A DNA stretch of 64,000 nt. Origin: Rhabdornis inornatus (lineage: Eukaryota > Chordata > Aves > Passeriformes > Rhabdornithidae). Position 1 is the first letter of the stretch. Each line of letters opens with the position of its first letter. Location: assembly GCA_013397075.1 (NCBI GenBank), contig VWZS01001918.1, positions 372,001-436,000 of the forward strand, in the 5' to 3' direction. Both the position numbers and the translations under genes were made by a program. Below are positions 49,816 to 61,200 of the stretch, one piece after another. A model generated the notes under the pieces. That model had not been told where the DNA came from, ran no database searches, and worked only from the letters and a program-made list of their open reading frames with translations.

Positions 49816-52575
49816 TTCCTAAAATGTGGAATTTCAGAGCTCAGAATCTCATAAAAGATCATGTAAAAGAGATGGAAAAAAATCTCTTTTTTTATTGAAG
49901 AGGTAATGAACTTTTAAAATATGTTATCACAGAAGACTGTGCAGACAGATATCAGTGTTTCAAAACAGACCAGACTAAGATACTAGAGAATATATGCTGG
50001 GATATATACTCTATGCCATATCCATATGTATCATGGATGTATCCTTATGTATTCAACGCCTGTGGATCCCAAGGGAGGAAAAAGGCAGGTGGCCAAATTC
50101 ACGTGTTCTGACTAAATACCATCCCCCACTTCCAGTGTTAGAGGCAGGGTGTGGTATAGGAAACTGGCCTCACTCATTAGGATGTTTACCACAGACTCCT
50201 AGAATCTGAAACTTCTCTAGTGTACCCATTTTCTGTTTGTTTATTTCTGCTCAAAATAAACATGGGTTTCCTATGTACTATCAAGCATTTTCTCGTGATC
50301 AGGTAGCATGAGGCAGAGGTTATAAAAATTTCAGCACCTTCACAGAGCAGAGCAAACCTTTATATCTGTATATGGTCCTTAAAGATCCTGTAGGGATTTA
50401 CTGGGGCATATTCATTCCACATCCTCCTCCCCATATGAAGTCCATAGAGTTTCAGAGTCCCACAAGACTGGATCTCTAGATGTTAACGTTGTTGTTTATG
50501 AAAGATGAATTATTAGTTTCGTTCCATTAGAAATTTCTGTCTTAAGGGATTATCTTGGCTTGTGCTTTGTTTGCTGGATGTGGGAAGTGCACATGAACAA
50601 ATCCTAACCAGTGCTGGTGCACTGATGCAGCTCTACCCTCAGTTGCAATGAATATGACACTGAAATGTACCTTAAAAGCATGGTCAATTCACCTGGAAGT
50701 TCTTTAGAAAAAAAACAAAACATGTGGTCAAAAGCAATCATACAAATATTTTTTTAAGACCAAAAGGTTCAGCGCAAGCTCACTCTTACATGGGTCTTTA
50801 AAGAAAAATTCCTTCCAGACTCCATAGCTGACAGTCTCTCCCTTGGCTGACAGAGAGAAAAGAGACAGTTTTTCTTTCATGCTCTATATTTTCTTCCTCA
50901 TGACATAAACAGGAAAAACAGAAAATAATGGACAATTTCTCTTGTGGAAGCAGAGTAATATAAAAGGGACTCTTAAAATGCCACCCATTCACAAATCTTA
51001 ATTTTTACAAGCAACACAGATTTCACAAAATCACATACTTCTGAACTGAACAGGTAAAACATTTTCCAATTTCCATAGCAGTGAGGAACTGATTACACTG
51101 TTTTGTTTATTTGTCTGTAAAAAGTACCAATGACTAAATATTCTGGCTGCAAGTAAAACAAAGTTCCCTTCCCTCCTTAGCTGTATATGCTATCATCATA
51201 TCTTTGTTGGTGAAGCCCTGAGTACAAACCTGCAGCAGCAACACTTCAACACAATTCATGCAGTTACATAAATTCAGTTTCTTGTCAGAGAGATGTTTTC
51301 AGTTTAAGGCATGCATTTGGGCTATGAAGCAACTGAGATGATCCCTCCGTGTTTATATTTTTTCAGAGTGACATAACAAACTTTCAATACAGAGGTCAAG
51401 CATCAAAGGCAGTTACAGGTTGTTGGCATTCATTTGTCTTCTGGGTACAAAAGAGAACACTTATTCACTTTGAACATTGAAGAGCTGAAAGAAGACTTTA
51501 AATCACTGTGTGTTAGAGGCTAGTTCAAAGAGCATGAAGTATAACACCATACTACTAGTCTGTAAATGGAGGAAAGTACATAGGGACAGAAAAAAGCTTT
51601 AAAGAAAAACCCATGAAAAACCCACAGTATGTGCAGAGCTGCTGTTACAAGTGTGAGAAAAGAAATTTAACAGGATAAGAACCTATAATGAAATTTTAAG
51701 AAAACATATAAAATACAGATTAAACTTTGATTTTATGCAAAATATTGGCTGATTTGTGCCAAATCTTTCTACAATCATGCTAACAGCATGATGAAGAATG
51801 CGGTAATTCTTTGCAATGCTGCTTCCTCTCTGGGGACTCTCCTTACCTGTCACCATCAAGACGGCTGCGGGCAGGACTAGAGAAGCAGTACTGTAGTTAT
51901 GTGGGAAAGCAGCACTGAAAACTGAATGCCTTCTAGAGTCTGGGTGATTTTAGAGATCAGTGATTACGGAAGAGGCTTTTCAGCATGACTGAAATGAAAT
52001 CTAGAATTAAAATTCTAAATTCTGATCTAGCTCTTAACTAATTAGATGCCTAGATTTCATTTTGGGTCTAGGATAAAAGGTTTTCAGATGCTTCTTTTTT
52101 TTCTCTAGTGTTCTCTGTTCTTCATAATCTGGCATACAGAGCAGTACTAGAACTAGAAGCTATGGGGTTTTTTGGAGGTAAAAAAAGTGTTTGAATCTTT
52201 ATTTCAATTAAATTTAGATAAATATATTCTTCTGACACTAAAGTCTAGTACTGTCTCTATCCATGACTCTGTAGCTGTGCCTGTACATAGCTATTTTTTG
52301 AGGCCATAATCAAGTTCTTCTTTCAGAAATATTGCAATTTTCTCCAGAAATATTAAAGTCTGAGCTTTGCCAAGAAAATCTTACTATTAAAAATTCACTC
52401 ACTGACTCAGAATGAGCCCCATTTAAGTTCTTGCGTAGTACCTGCATTTTGACTATACCTATTTTGAGAACTGAAGTGTTACTTTGAAGCAATGCATCAC
52501 GAATATGTGAATATACCCTTTGCTCATGGCTGAATTCACCTCTGAAGAATGTGAAAACTTCTGTTATTATACCAA
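49816..52575. other. Gene-free DNA
   Basis: No gene is recognised. Frames are at most about 71 codons, apart from one (minus, 52310-52645) that overlaps a CR1 tail. Confidence 0.55.
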
Positions 52576-52622
52576 ATAGAATCACAGAATATAGTGGGTT
52601 GCGAGGGATCTCTAAGATTTGA
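52576..52622 (-). mobile_element. CR1 3' terminus, antisense
   Basis: The plus strand reads aatagaatcacagaatatag, then tgggttgcgagggatctcta. This is the reverse complement of a CR1 end (gagatccc-cgcaaccca followed by attctgtgattctat). The terminal 8-bp repeat is well kept, but only about 45 bases are recognisable. Confidence 0.82.
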
Positions 52623-55600
52623 ACTCTCAGTCTCAGACCACTCAAACACTTTACAATGAGCAGACATCTTCAACAAGATGCAAAACCCATTTTTCCTGGT
52701 ATATTCATACCTATATATTTAAGGTTAAAATATGTATTCATTTTTAACTTATTGCTAACAGCACGTATAAATTCAGAGCATCCTTATGTGGGATTTCTAC
52801 ATAATATAACAGGAAATTTTTTTGTCTGGAAGACAAAAATTGTAATATACGAATGTTCCCTGTTCTTCCTCCTCTTTCCCTTAGCTTTTATATCTGAGCT
52901 GATGCCATGCGGTATGGAATATCCATTTGGTTAATTTGGATCAGCTAGCCCAGCTGTATCCTCTCCTAGGATCAGCTTTCGGATGGAAGGGGAATTTTGG
53001 AGTGGGCTGTGGCTGTGCCAGCCCTGCTCAGCAGCAGCCAAAGCACAGGTGACTTATCAACACCTTCCAGCCGCCAGCACAGAGCAGAGCTCGGTGTGAG
53101 ACCCTGTACACCAATGGGCCAAATAGGAAACAAAGGTGTCTAAGCCAGAAGTTATCAAGAGCTCAGAGGTGAAGGTCTGAAATCATAAAAGCAAAGTCTT
53201 TTGCACAGTTCAGCTCTACAGCTTTTGAAGGTTGGCACCCAGCTCCTGGACTGGAATTTACAAGGCCAAATGCAGTGGTTGAAACTACTAAACATATAAA
53301 TTAACTACGCAAACTGAAGTAAAATGGATTCATAGCAAACAGTATGATGAGTACAAATGTATTTATCTAATAAGAAACAACAAAAGGAAGATTTGTCTAA
53401 AACTCAACCTTCTCCATGGAAGCCTGTATCACTGATTTGTCACCCAGCCAATTTTTGCATAGCAGCTGGGTCAAGCTCTTGCCTATGAAATGGAAAATTT
53501 CCTCCATCATAGAAAGGTTTTTACGAATTTATCTACATTATGCATGTGTATAAGCATAACATCACTAATCTCATGTTATGGATAAAAAATTTTGTTTTTA
53601 GAGAAATACTCTGCAGTTTTTAATGCAAAATTTATAAAAAATGTGAGACACAACAAGGATGACTGGCTTAGTAAGCAATAAGTTGATGTGAAAAGCAAAT
53701 TTTGAAATTCTGTGAAACATATAACAAAATCCATTGCCAGTATTTAGAAATGTTAAGTGCTGAAATGCTTTTGGTTCACTTGGTTCTGCAGTCATGTGGT
53801 ACTACAGTTCCTTCACAAGGATGAGATCTGCATTCTGCCTCAAAGCAACTGGAGCACTTCTCAGTGTTAAAATGGGCAGTTCAGCAGCCAAAATAGCAGT
53901 AACCACAATATAAACACTAAAGAAAAGCCACAAGCAGGAATACACATGTGTTTGTAACAAAGCATCTATGGTGGAAAACTTGTTTGCACAAAGAGAATAT
54001 GTAAAATGTTTGGGTGAATAGAACTGATCACAGTTTGCCAGGGTGCCAAGAATATTAGTTTGTGAAACATCTCAAGTCCTATAGAGCTAGATCATAAGAA
54101 CTGAAGATTTTAATCTCATGCTTCAAGGAATAAAGAAGTTAGACCACTTATACCGAGATACAAGCATCTCACAGGAAAAACCATTCCATCCTATGTTAGA
54201 GGATGCAAATCAAGTTTAATAGGCTCACAGCTCTGGAAATTATTGCATAAGGGGAGAAACAAAGGGAATAACTATATAACTGGTCACTGTAGGTGGAAAA
54301 AAAATCCCAAAGAGATCTCATACTTATACACAAACTTGAATTAAAGAAAATAAATTTGCATACTGTTCTAAAGCAGGAAGGGAAAGGAAAAGCTGGGGAG
54401 AAATGGTTGACATCACTTTTCTAAGTTTAAGCAACCAGGGAGGTTCAAGTGGAGTGCTTAAAAAATGGGACATCTGTTCAACACTGCTGTGAAAACCACC
54501 ATTTCTTTAAATTTATTTATATACAACATCAATGACATGACAGGAAAATACAACATTTGCTGCTCTAGAACTTATATTAAGGTCTAAAGAAATGACATCT
54601 TAATTTGAGAAAAGTGGTAGAAGGCTGTGACTGGTGGCTTAAGACAGATTTGCAAAGAGCAACAGAAGTCAAGAAGTGTGAGTAATAGAAGTGACATTTC
54701 AGAGAGAGAAGTGAATAAACTGTATATGCAGTTAGCAACATAATCTGAGCCAACCCCCAAATCTGTCCTCCAGCAATTATGAAAGGGTCATGCAGACTCA
54801 TTGGAATGATGAAATACATAGAAAAATATATGTTTAACCTCTTTGAACCTGCAGCCAGAAAAATACAGCACAATGATGCTGGATAGCTTAAAATTCTTAA
54901 TGAAGTGTTAAAGGACCTGGAGGGATAATGAAATACCCTAACATAGAGGTAATATAATAGTAAATGAAAATCAAAACAGCACGTATTTAAGGAGAATAGA
55001 GACACAGGGCAAGCAAGTTTTCACTATCGTACAACATGGTACTGGATCAAAAGAAGAAACCCACAGACCCCTGGACTAGCACAAGATACCTATAGTCCTA
55101 ATATTTAATTTCTTTGTTTAACAAACTGGTTATATATATTCAAAACATTCCACAACCTTAATATGGCTTGTAAACCGCTGTTATTTTTGTACTTGATTAC
55201 TAAGAGGAGATGTGAAATAACTGGACTTAAAGGAGATTTTAGCAAGAAGTCGGAGCTTTATCTCAAGCTGAGACTTGTGCTACATAACATTGATTGATTA
55301 GAAAAAAAAGACCCTGTCAGCTTCTTTTGCTAAGAATGATTTCTGAACAAACATAGCTTTCCCATGTGAGGTGATAGCTTAAAAATAGGAATATATCTTA
55401 CCAAGTACAATTTTCTACAAATGAAGTAGTGACATCAAACACAGTAGTTTTTGGCTTATTTAGAGTTGACTTCTTAACATGGTATCTGCACTCAGTATGA
55501 CAGGACAGAGTTAAGAGCTCAGCAGTAAAATTCAAAACTTTGCCATTTACACAGGAAAAAAAATAATGGTGGGTTGAATCATTCCCAAAATGAAACTCAT

Positions 55601-57039
55601 AATAATTCTGAGCAAATGACTGCTTTTAACAGTTATTTACTCTATTTTATAGCACAATGTTAACCTAAGCCATAAAACATAATGACTTGGACTGCAGAAG
55701 TTGCAGCACTTTTTAATTTTCATTCCAAAAATACTAATACATACTGTTTGTAACTTTTGCTTTAGTGCTTTGTATTTAATGTGCAGGAATTTGTTGTAAA
55801 TTGCTATAAAAATTGGAATTAATTTCTAAAGCAAAATAAAAGCAAATTATTTCCTTGTGAACCCCTCAACCATCTCCTGGACACATAAAATAGTTTCTTT
55901 TATTGAACTACTCATGAAAAATGTAATGTTTTTCCAAAGCAAAGTTCTCTGCAGTGATGTGCCAAGTGATCTGATCATAATGAGGGAGCTGGGTAACCAT
56001 GGAGTTTGTTTTCATCTACTTCATAATTACATTGCTTATAGTTCATGTTTTTAGCCTGCAGCTACCACAAAAACTTTTTCAGCAAGTCTGACTGCCAAAT
56101 CATTTTTTCTCTCCTTGGTCTCTACAGCAGCCCTGGCTAGTTGTAGCCTTTCTGATGGGTATCTAAGTGGTCTCAGGCATAACACCTTGTGCCTAATTGA
56201 AGCTAAAGTACTGTACAAGGTGAAAATCAATGTGTGGAGGGGAGAAAGAGCGATAGAAGCTGTCAGATGCTATTTCTGACAAGCACTTTTGGCTGTAAAG
56301 GAAACACAGGCCTCTCATAAGATGGAAAAATGTGGTTCCAAGTCTTTGTTTACTAGGTGTTCTCATTCTCAGCCCCCTAAAATTAACTGAGCCCCTTTGT
56401 TTATTTTTTGAAATTAGCAGAATCACACAAAAATTTGAGAGTGACAGAAGTCTTTACTCAGAGAACTGCTGTGAAAGAGAGCAAGAGCTAAATTTCTCAG
56501 AGATTTTTGGAATACAAACAATGAAGAGAACAAGAAGCAGGGAAGGATGGGTTTCTAGATTCACTTCTAACAAAGAGGAGACAACTGGATGAAAATCAGA
56601 GGATGAAAGGCAACTCTGATGGACTGCCAACAATATGACAACATTAATTGGTAAAGACAAGAGAGAGTGAAAACAGAATATTAAGACCAAAAAATGTGTG
56701 AAAAGCAGACTCCAATAAACTCAGAGCTTTGTAAGTATACTTTTGTGGAAAATAAATCCGATGAGGTAAAAAAACTGGGTTCTGAAAATTTAGCTATTGT
56801 TTTAAAAATTATATAAAGGTCACAAGGGTAAATTACAGTGGTAGATGAAAGATAGAAAGTGAAATTGGTCATAATGAGTTTTTCAATCACTTAAAATTTA
56901 AGAGTGAAGAATAGAGATGTAGAAATCAGGTAATTTATGAAGGATCTCAAAAGAGTAGTTGGAGTATGAGGAAAGGAATAGAAGAGCCAAAGCTCAAAGC
57001 AATCACTGCTGGCAAGAGATGTGAATAGGAAGAATACCA
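52623..57039. other. Gene-free DNA with a GC-richer patch
   Basis: The longest frame in the window lies here (minus, 54577-55005, 142 codons). Its product is rich in F, L, S and Y and resembles no family. The same DNA is purine-rich on the plus strand, which lengthens minus-strand frames by avoiding stops. A GC-richer patch at about 52945-53110 is unidentified. The purine bias from about 54.5 to 57 kb may reflect sense-strand LINE sequence too decayed to recognise. Confidence 0.5.
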
Positions 57040-57480
57040 GCAAAAGGGCTGGACAACTCCCAAGGGACCAGGAAGCTATCAACACATGATATCAAGAAAC
57101 TGAAAGTAAATCTAATGTCTTTTTTGCTCGAGTCTTCACTAAAAGGTCAAGTTCAGTCAAACAGGCAATACAGTAAATGCTCATGACAAAAGAATAAGTC
57201 AAGCTATAGAGGGATAAAAACAAGCCTGAGATCGCTAAAAATATTTATACACTTGTAAGTCAGCTGCACATGCCTATTTCCACTCCAAGGAACGAAAAAA
57301 TATAATTTCACTAATGTCAGGGGCATTAAAAGTGCTTCTGGAAAACTTGTGACAATAAGTGAATTCCAGAAGGCTAATACAGCAAAAGTAACATCCACTT
57401 TTTAAAGTGCAGGAGAAAAATAGGAATTATAAGCTGTCAGTTTAACTTCACTGATACAAATTAATTACAAAATTTGTAGA
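57040..57480 (+). mobile_element. Ancient CR1-like ORF2, reverse-transcriptase N-terminal part
   Basis: Two short protein signatures of CR1-type ORF2 survive in the right order on the plus strand. The first is FFARVFT, at about 57121-57141, matching the conserved FFASVFT motif between the endonuclease and the reverse transcriptase. The second is KAN..KVTS followed after a frame change by PLFK..EKNRNYKLSV, at about 57370-57440, matching the KKANVTP.FKKG.KEDPGNYRPVSL block. Spacing (roughly 90 codons) fits the family. Multiple stops and indels make it a dead copy. Confidence 0.72.
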
Positions 57481-57819
57481 AAGAGGGAAGATAATATGGA
57501 CACAAACAAAAGCCAACACAGTAGTCAAACACATCTTCCACAAGATGAGGAGCCTTTGTGTTTGGAAATACAATGTTTTCATGTCAATAAAATGCAAACA
57601 CTTCTAAGACAACAAACCAGAGTGTGACAAAATATTTTGGGCAATTGCACTTTCACTAATGAATCACACATTAGAAACTGTTAATTTCCAATGGGCAAGC
57701 AGCATTCTGAGAGAGGTAAATAGGTGTCCTATCCCAGAATATGCAAAGCCTCAGCCAGCATGGGCTCTTGTTTCCAATGAGGGGCATTGACCACACCAGG
57801 TTCATAAGTAGAAGTCAAT

Positions 57820-58205
57820 GGAGAACAGTAACAGGTCTGAGAGAGGGTACTTACAAAGAACATTTGAAACATAGGGGTAATCTAGTTTGGAGAAGATATA
57901 CAGAGTGGCAAGTATGTGATGTGCAAATGTGATGTGAAAGAGGCAATAAGTTGTTCTCCACACTGAGTGTGGGTAGGGAAGAAATGAAGGATTTAAACTG
58001 GGAGATAAAACTAAGCTCCAGACTAGGAATATAACTTCCTAGTGGGAAGACTAGACAAGAGCAGGAATCGATTTCCCAGAAAGACATTAGAAATCTTGGT
58101 TTTTATAGCCAGGTGAGGCAGACATTTTCAACACCAACATGAGATCACGGAAATGGACTGGATTACCTCATTTTCTTTGGATATTTACCTGCCTGACTGC
58201 TGAGG
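57820..58205 (+). mobile_element. Ancient CR1-like element, ORF2 end and 3' region
   Basis: Block order follows the ancestral CR1 3' region: taacaggtctgagagagggt, acttacaaagaacatttgaa, gtttggagaagatatacaga, gaggcaataagttgttctcc, cactgagtgtgggtagggaa, gaaatgaaggatttaaactg, then agactaggaatataacttcc and a gatttcccagaaagacatta block. It ends at gatatttacctgcctgac. The final gacct...ggtccc tail and the 8-bp repeats are not visible. Together with the 57040-57480 segment it is probably one element with internal deletions. Confidence 0.75.
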
Positions 58206-61200
58206 GAAGGGCAAGAGGGAAAGACAAAACAAACTCAAGGTGGAAGAACTTACTGAGAGGATAAAATTCACCACTCTACAAAAAGTGAATACCAGGTCTG
58301 TGCAACATTAAGGTTTCCCTAAAGTCCCCCAGATTAAATGGTGCTCAAGTTCTCTACTGGAATTACACTGTAATCACTGATCTTCTGAACAGGAACTTTC
58401 CTGTCTCTTCTAAAACAGAATGAACAAAAACCTCTGAATTGCTCTTGTTATTTCAGTTAAATCTTGTTTACCATATTATTGCCAGGAACTAACCAAAACC
58501 AAAGCCCCACTGCATTCAATATTATATTAGAACAAAAGTATGACTAGTTCTTTCACCAGAGGGCTCACAGTTCAATGGTGGACTCAATTTATTCTTTCTG
58601 GTTTCTTTTTTTTATCTTTGAGATCTCTGAAGAAATGTAAATACGTGTTTTCAGTATGCATATATTATATTTGAAATTTTAAGGAAAATTACTTTTATCA
58701 CTCTGATTTTCAGTGCTTACAGTTTTCCACAATAAGCATTCTCAAAGTTGAACTGTTTGAGGGCTATTTTAAATAGGTTGGGATTTGAGTGTTTTGAGGA
58801 TTGGGGGTATTATTATTTTAAATGTTTCTTTATGTAAAATGTCTTTGTAGTTGGAAAAATATTCTACTAATTTGCAGTTACCATTACTTGAAAACAGAAC
58901 TAAGTACGACAACTGTATCACACTAGAAATTGTCATTTCTGAATTATATAACCTGTGTCTTGTCTTTCCAGTCTGAATCTGATTTTGTAAGCCAATACAG
59001 TTTTAATCCAGTCCAAATGTCACTCATGGCTATTGTCAAACATTCCATATCTTTAATGTGAGCTAAAGAAAACAACAACTGACATGAGGAACATATTGCA
59101 TGAAATGACTTTATTGGTTTTGAATCTCTTAAACTTAATTGTTTTATCTCAATGTCTTTCAAAACTGTCCACGTACTTTCAAATTATTGGAGCAGCTTTG
59201 CTATGTGGTTAGCACTTTAAAGTATAGTCTTTCAACACAGTTTTGCTAGAGCATGGAGGGAATGAAAGCAACGTCACAGCATTAGAGAAATGAGGCTCAT
59301 GGTAGAATGTATTCGCAGTGTGAACAAAACAAATATAAAAACATCGTGAGCTCTTTTCTAGAGAATACATCACAAAACCATATTATGTATATGACTTTTG
59401 TCTCATAATATATGAGAAAATGTCTTTTAAAAATTTAAAAGTAACTATTGCTAAATATGGGGTTTCTAGTATAAATGCCATTGTATTAATCCCAAGGAGG
59501 TTTTTTTGCTGTGTATATTGTCTGTTTGAATAACTATGATGTGATACTATTTCTTCAAGGAAATAACAATTTATGACATCTAAAGTCAGTTTTGGTCTAG
59601 CCTCCAAACTGTAAAGTGTTTTAAAATAATTCTTAGCATTTTCCCATTATAGACAGTGATTATCTTAGGCTAACACTAATCAGCAAATTTTATAGGTTTT
59701 TGTATTTCACTTACAATTTTGTTCTTTCAACGGTGTGTTGAAGCTGTTTTTACTGTATGTATCTATGTCTGGACTTCATGTTGTTTTTCTCCTGTCTTTT
59801 TCTCCATCCCCTTTCTAATAAGCAAAATTAACTTCTCCAAAATTCTAAACAGCTATTTTCTTTTTGTCAAGCTTTGTTTGTACTCTTTTTCTCTTGGTCT
59901 TTACACTTTCTTTCAGATTTTTTTCTTATAAAAGAGTTAAATTATCAACACATTTATTCTGGATCTAGTTGTTTGCCTTTATGCATATACATACTCAGTT
60001 TTGTATGAACAGTTAACGAATCTAATCCACTGTGCTTATTTTTATCTTTGTTGAGTAAGAACGGACTGACACATTTGTGTGAAGTTTGGCTGTGTGCTTT
60101 CATGATTTTTTGAAGCAGTCTATTTGTGCAAATTTAACCAAATGGGTAATTGTTTACAATTTAAAAACTTAGTTTTCCCTAGTAACATCTATGCAACTAA
60201 TTCCATGATAACAGTTTAAAAAAACCCCACAGTGATGTATATCTGGATTTATGCAGTGTTTGAGTTAAACTCAGTAAAGCATCAGAAGCTTCTCCTTGTC
60301 AAGTTTAAAATTATTACTAATAATGTACATAAAATATGGAATGCAGTTATCATGACTGTTATGTATTTGATAGACTATGAAAATAGGCATTATTAGTAAC
60401 AGTATAATATGAAGAAAAGCTTAGCAATTTGTAAAAAGAATATTACAACTGAAATTTCAAATGATAATATTTTTTTTTATTTCCACATTCAACACTGAAA
60501 AACCAGAAAATATTTTTGAAGTTTTTATTGCATTTGATTGGTAGCTTAATTTGAAGGACTGCAATTTAATGGTTCATTACCTTACAGTGAACCCATTAAT
60601 ACATGTAATTCATTTACAAGGATGCAAATTTGACCAAAGCTTGGTGTAATAAAAATGAGGCAGCAGTTTTCTCTCATTTGACTCAATAACTTTTAATATC
60701 TCTAAAATTTAAGATACACATATTTTGTACTATATAATAGAATATCTAATTTTATAGTTTGCAATATTTGTAGATTAACCGTACATTTATTCATTTACAA
60801 TATTTATGTTTTGTTTTGAAATTTGGGAAACATATTTGTGCAATTTTTCCCCTCAGCTTAGATATTTTTCAAAGATACTACAGTGAAGTGGCATGGTCCA
60901 AAATCTGTTTGCACATTATAGCAATTAAAAATTATACAATATTATTGCTTTCTTTATGCAAATGAGAAGTGAAATAGACTTGAGAGTATTTAGATACACC
61001 CATAAATCAGACAGGCTAAACAAAGTAATCTTTGCTTTGCACAGATGTGACAGCCAGATGTGGATCTGCTTTTTATTTCATAGCTGTAATCTGTACTGGA
61101 TTTAAGTTATTTCCTGAAAAATAAGGCATGCACTCAAAGTTGAAACATCGCTAGTTGCTTCAGGTCAGTACTTGTTTTTAGCAGGGATCATTTCTCTGTT

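Noticed and set aside
54577..55005. 142-codon minus-strand frame, the longest non-N frame
   Set aside because: The product is a low-complexity mix rich in F, L, S and Y with no domain. The opposite strand is purine-rich, which depletes stop codons on the minus strand. No promoter or splice context.
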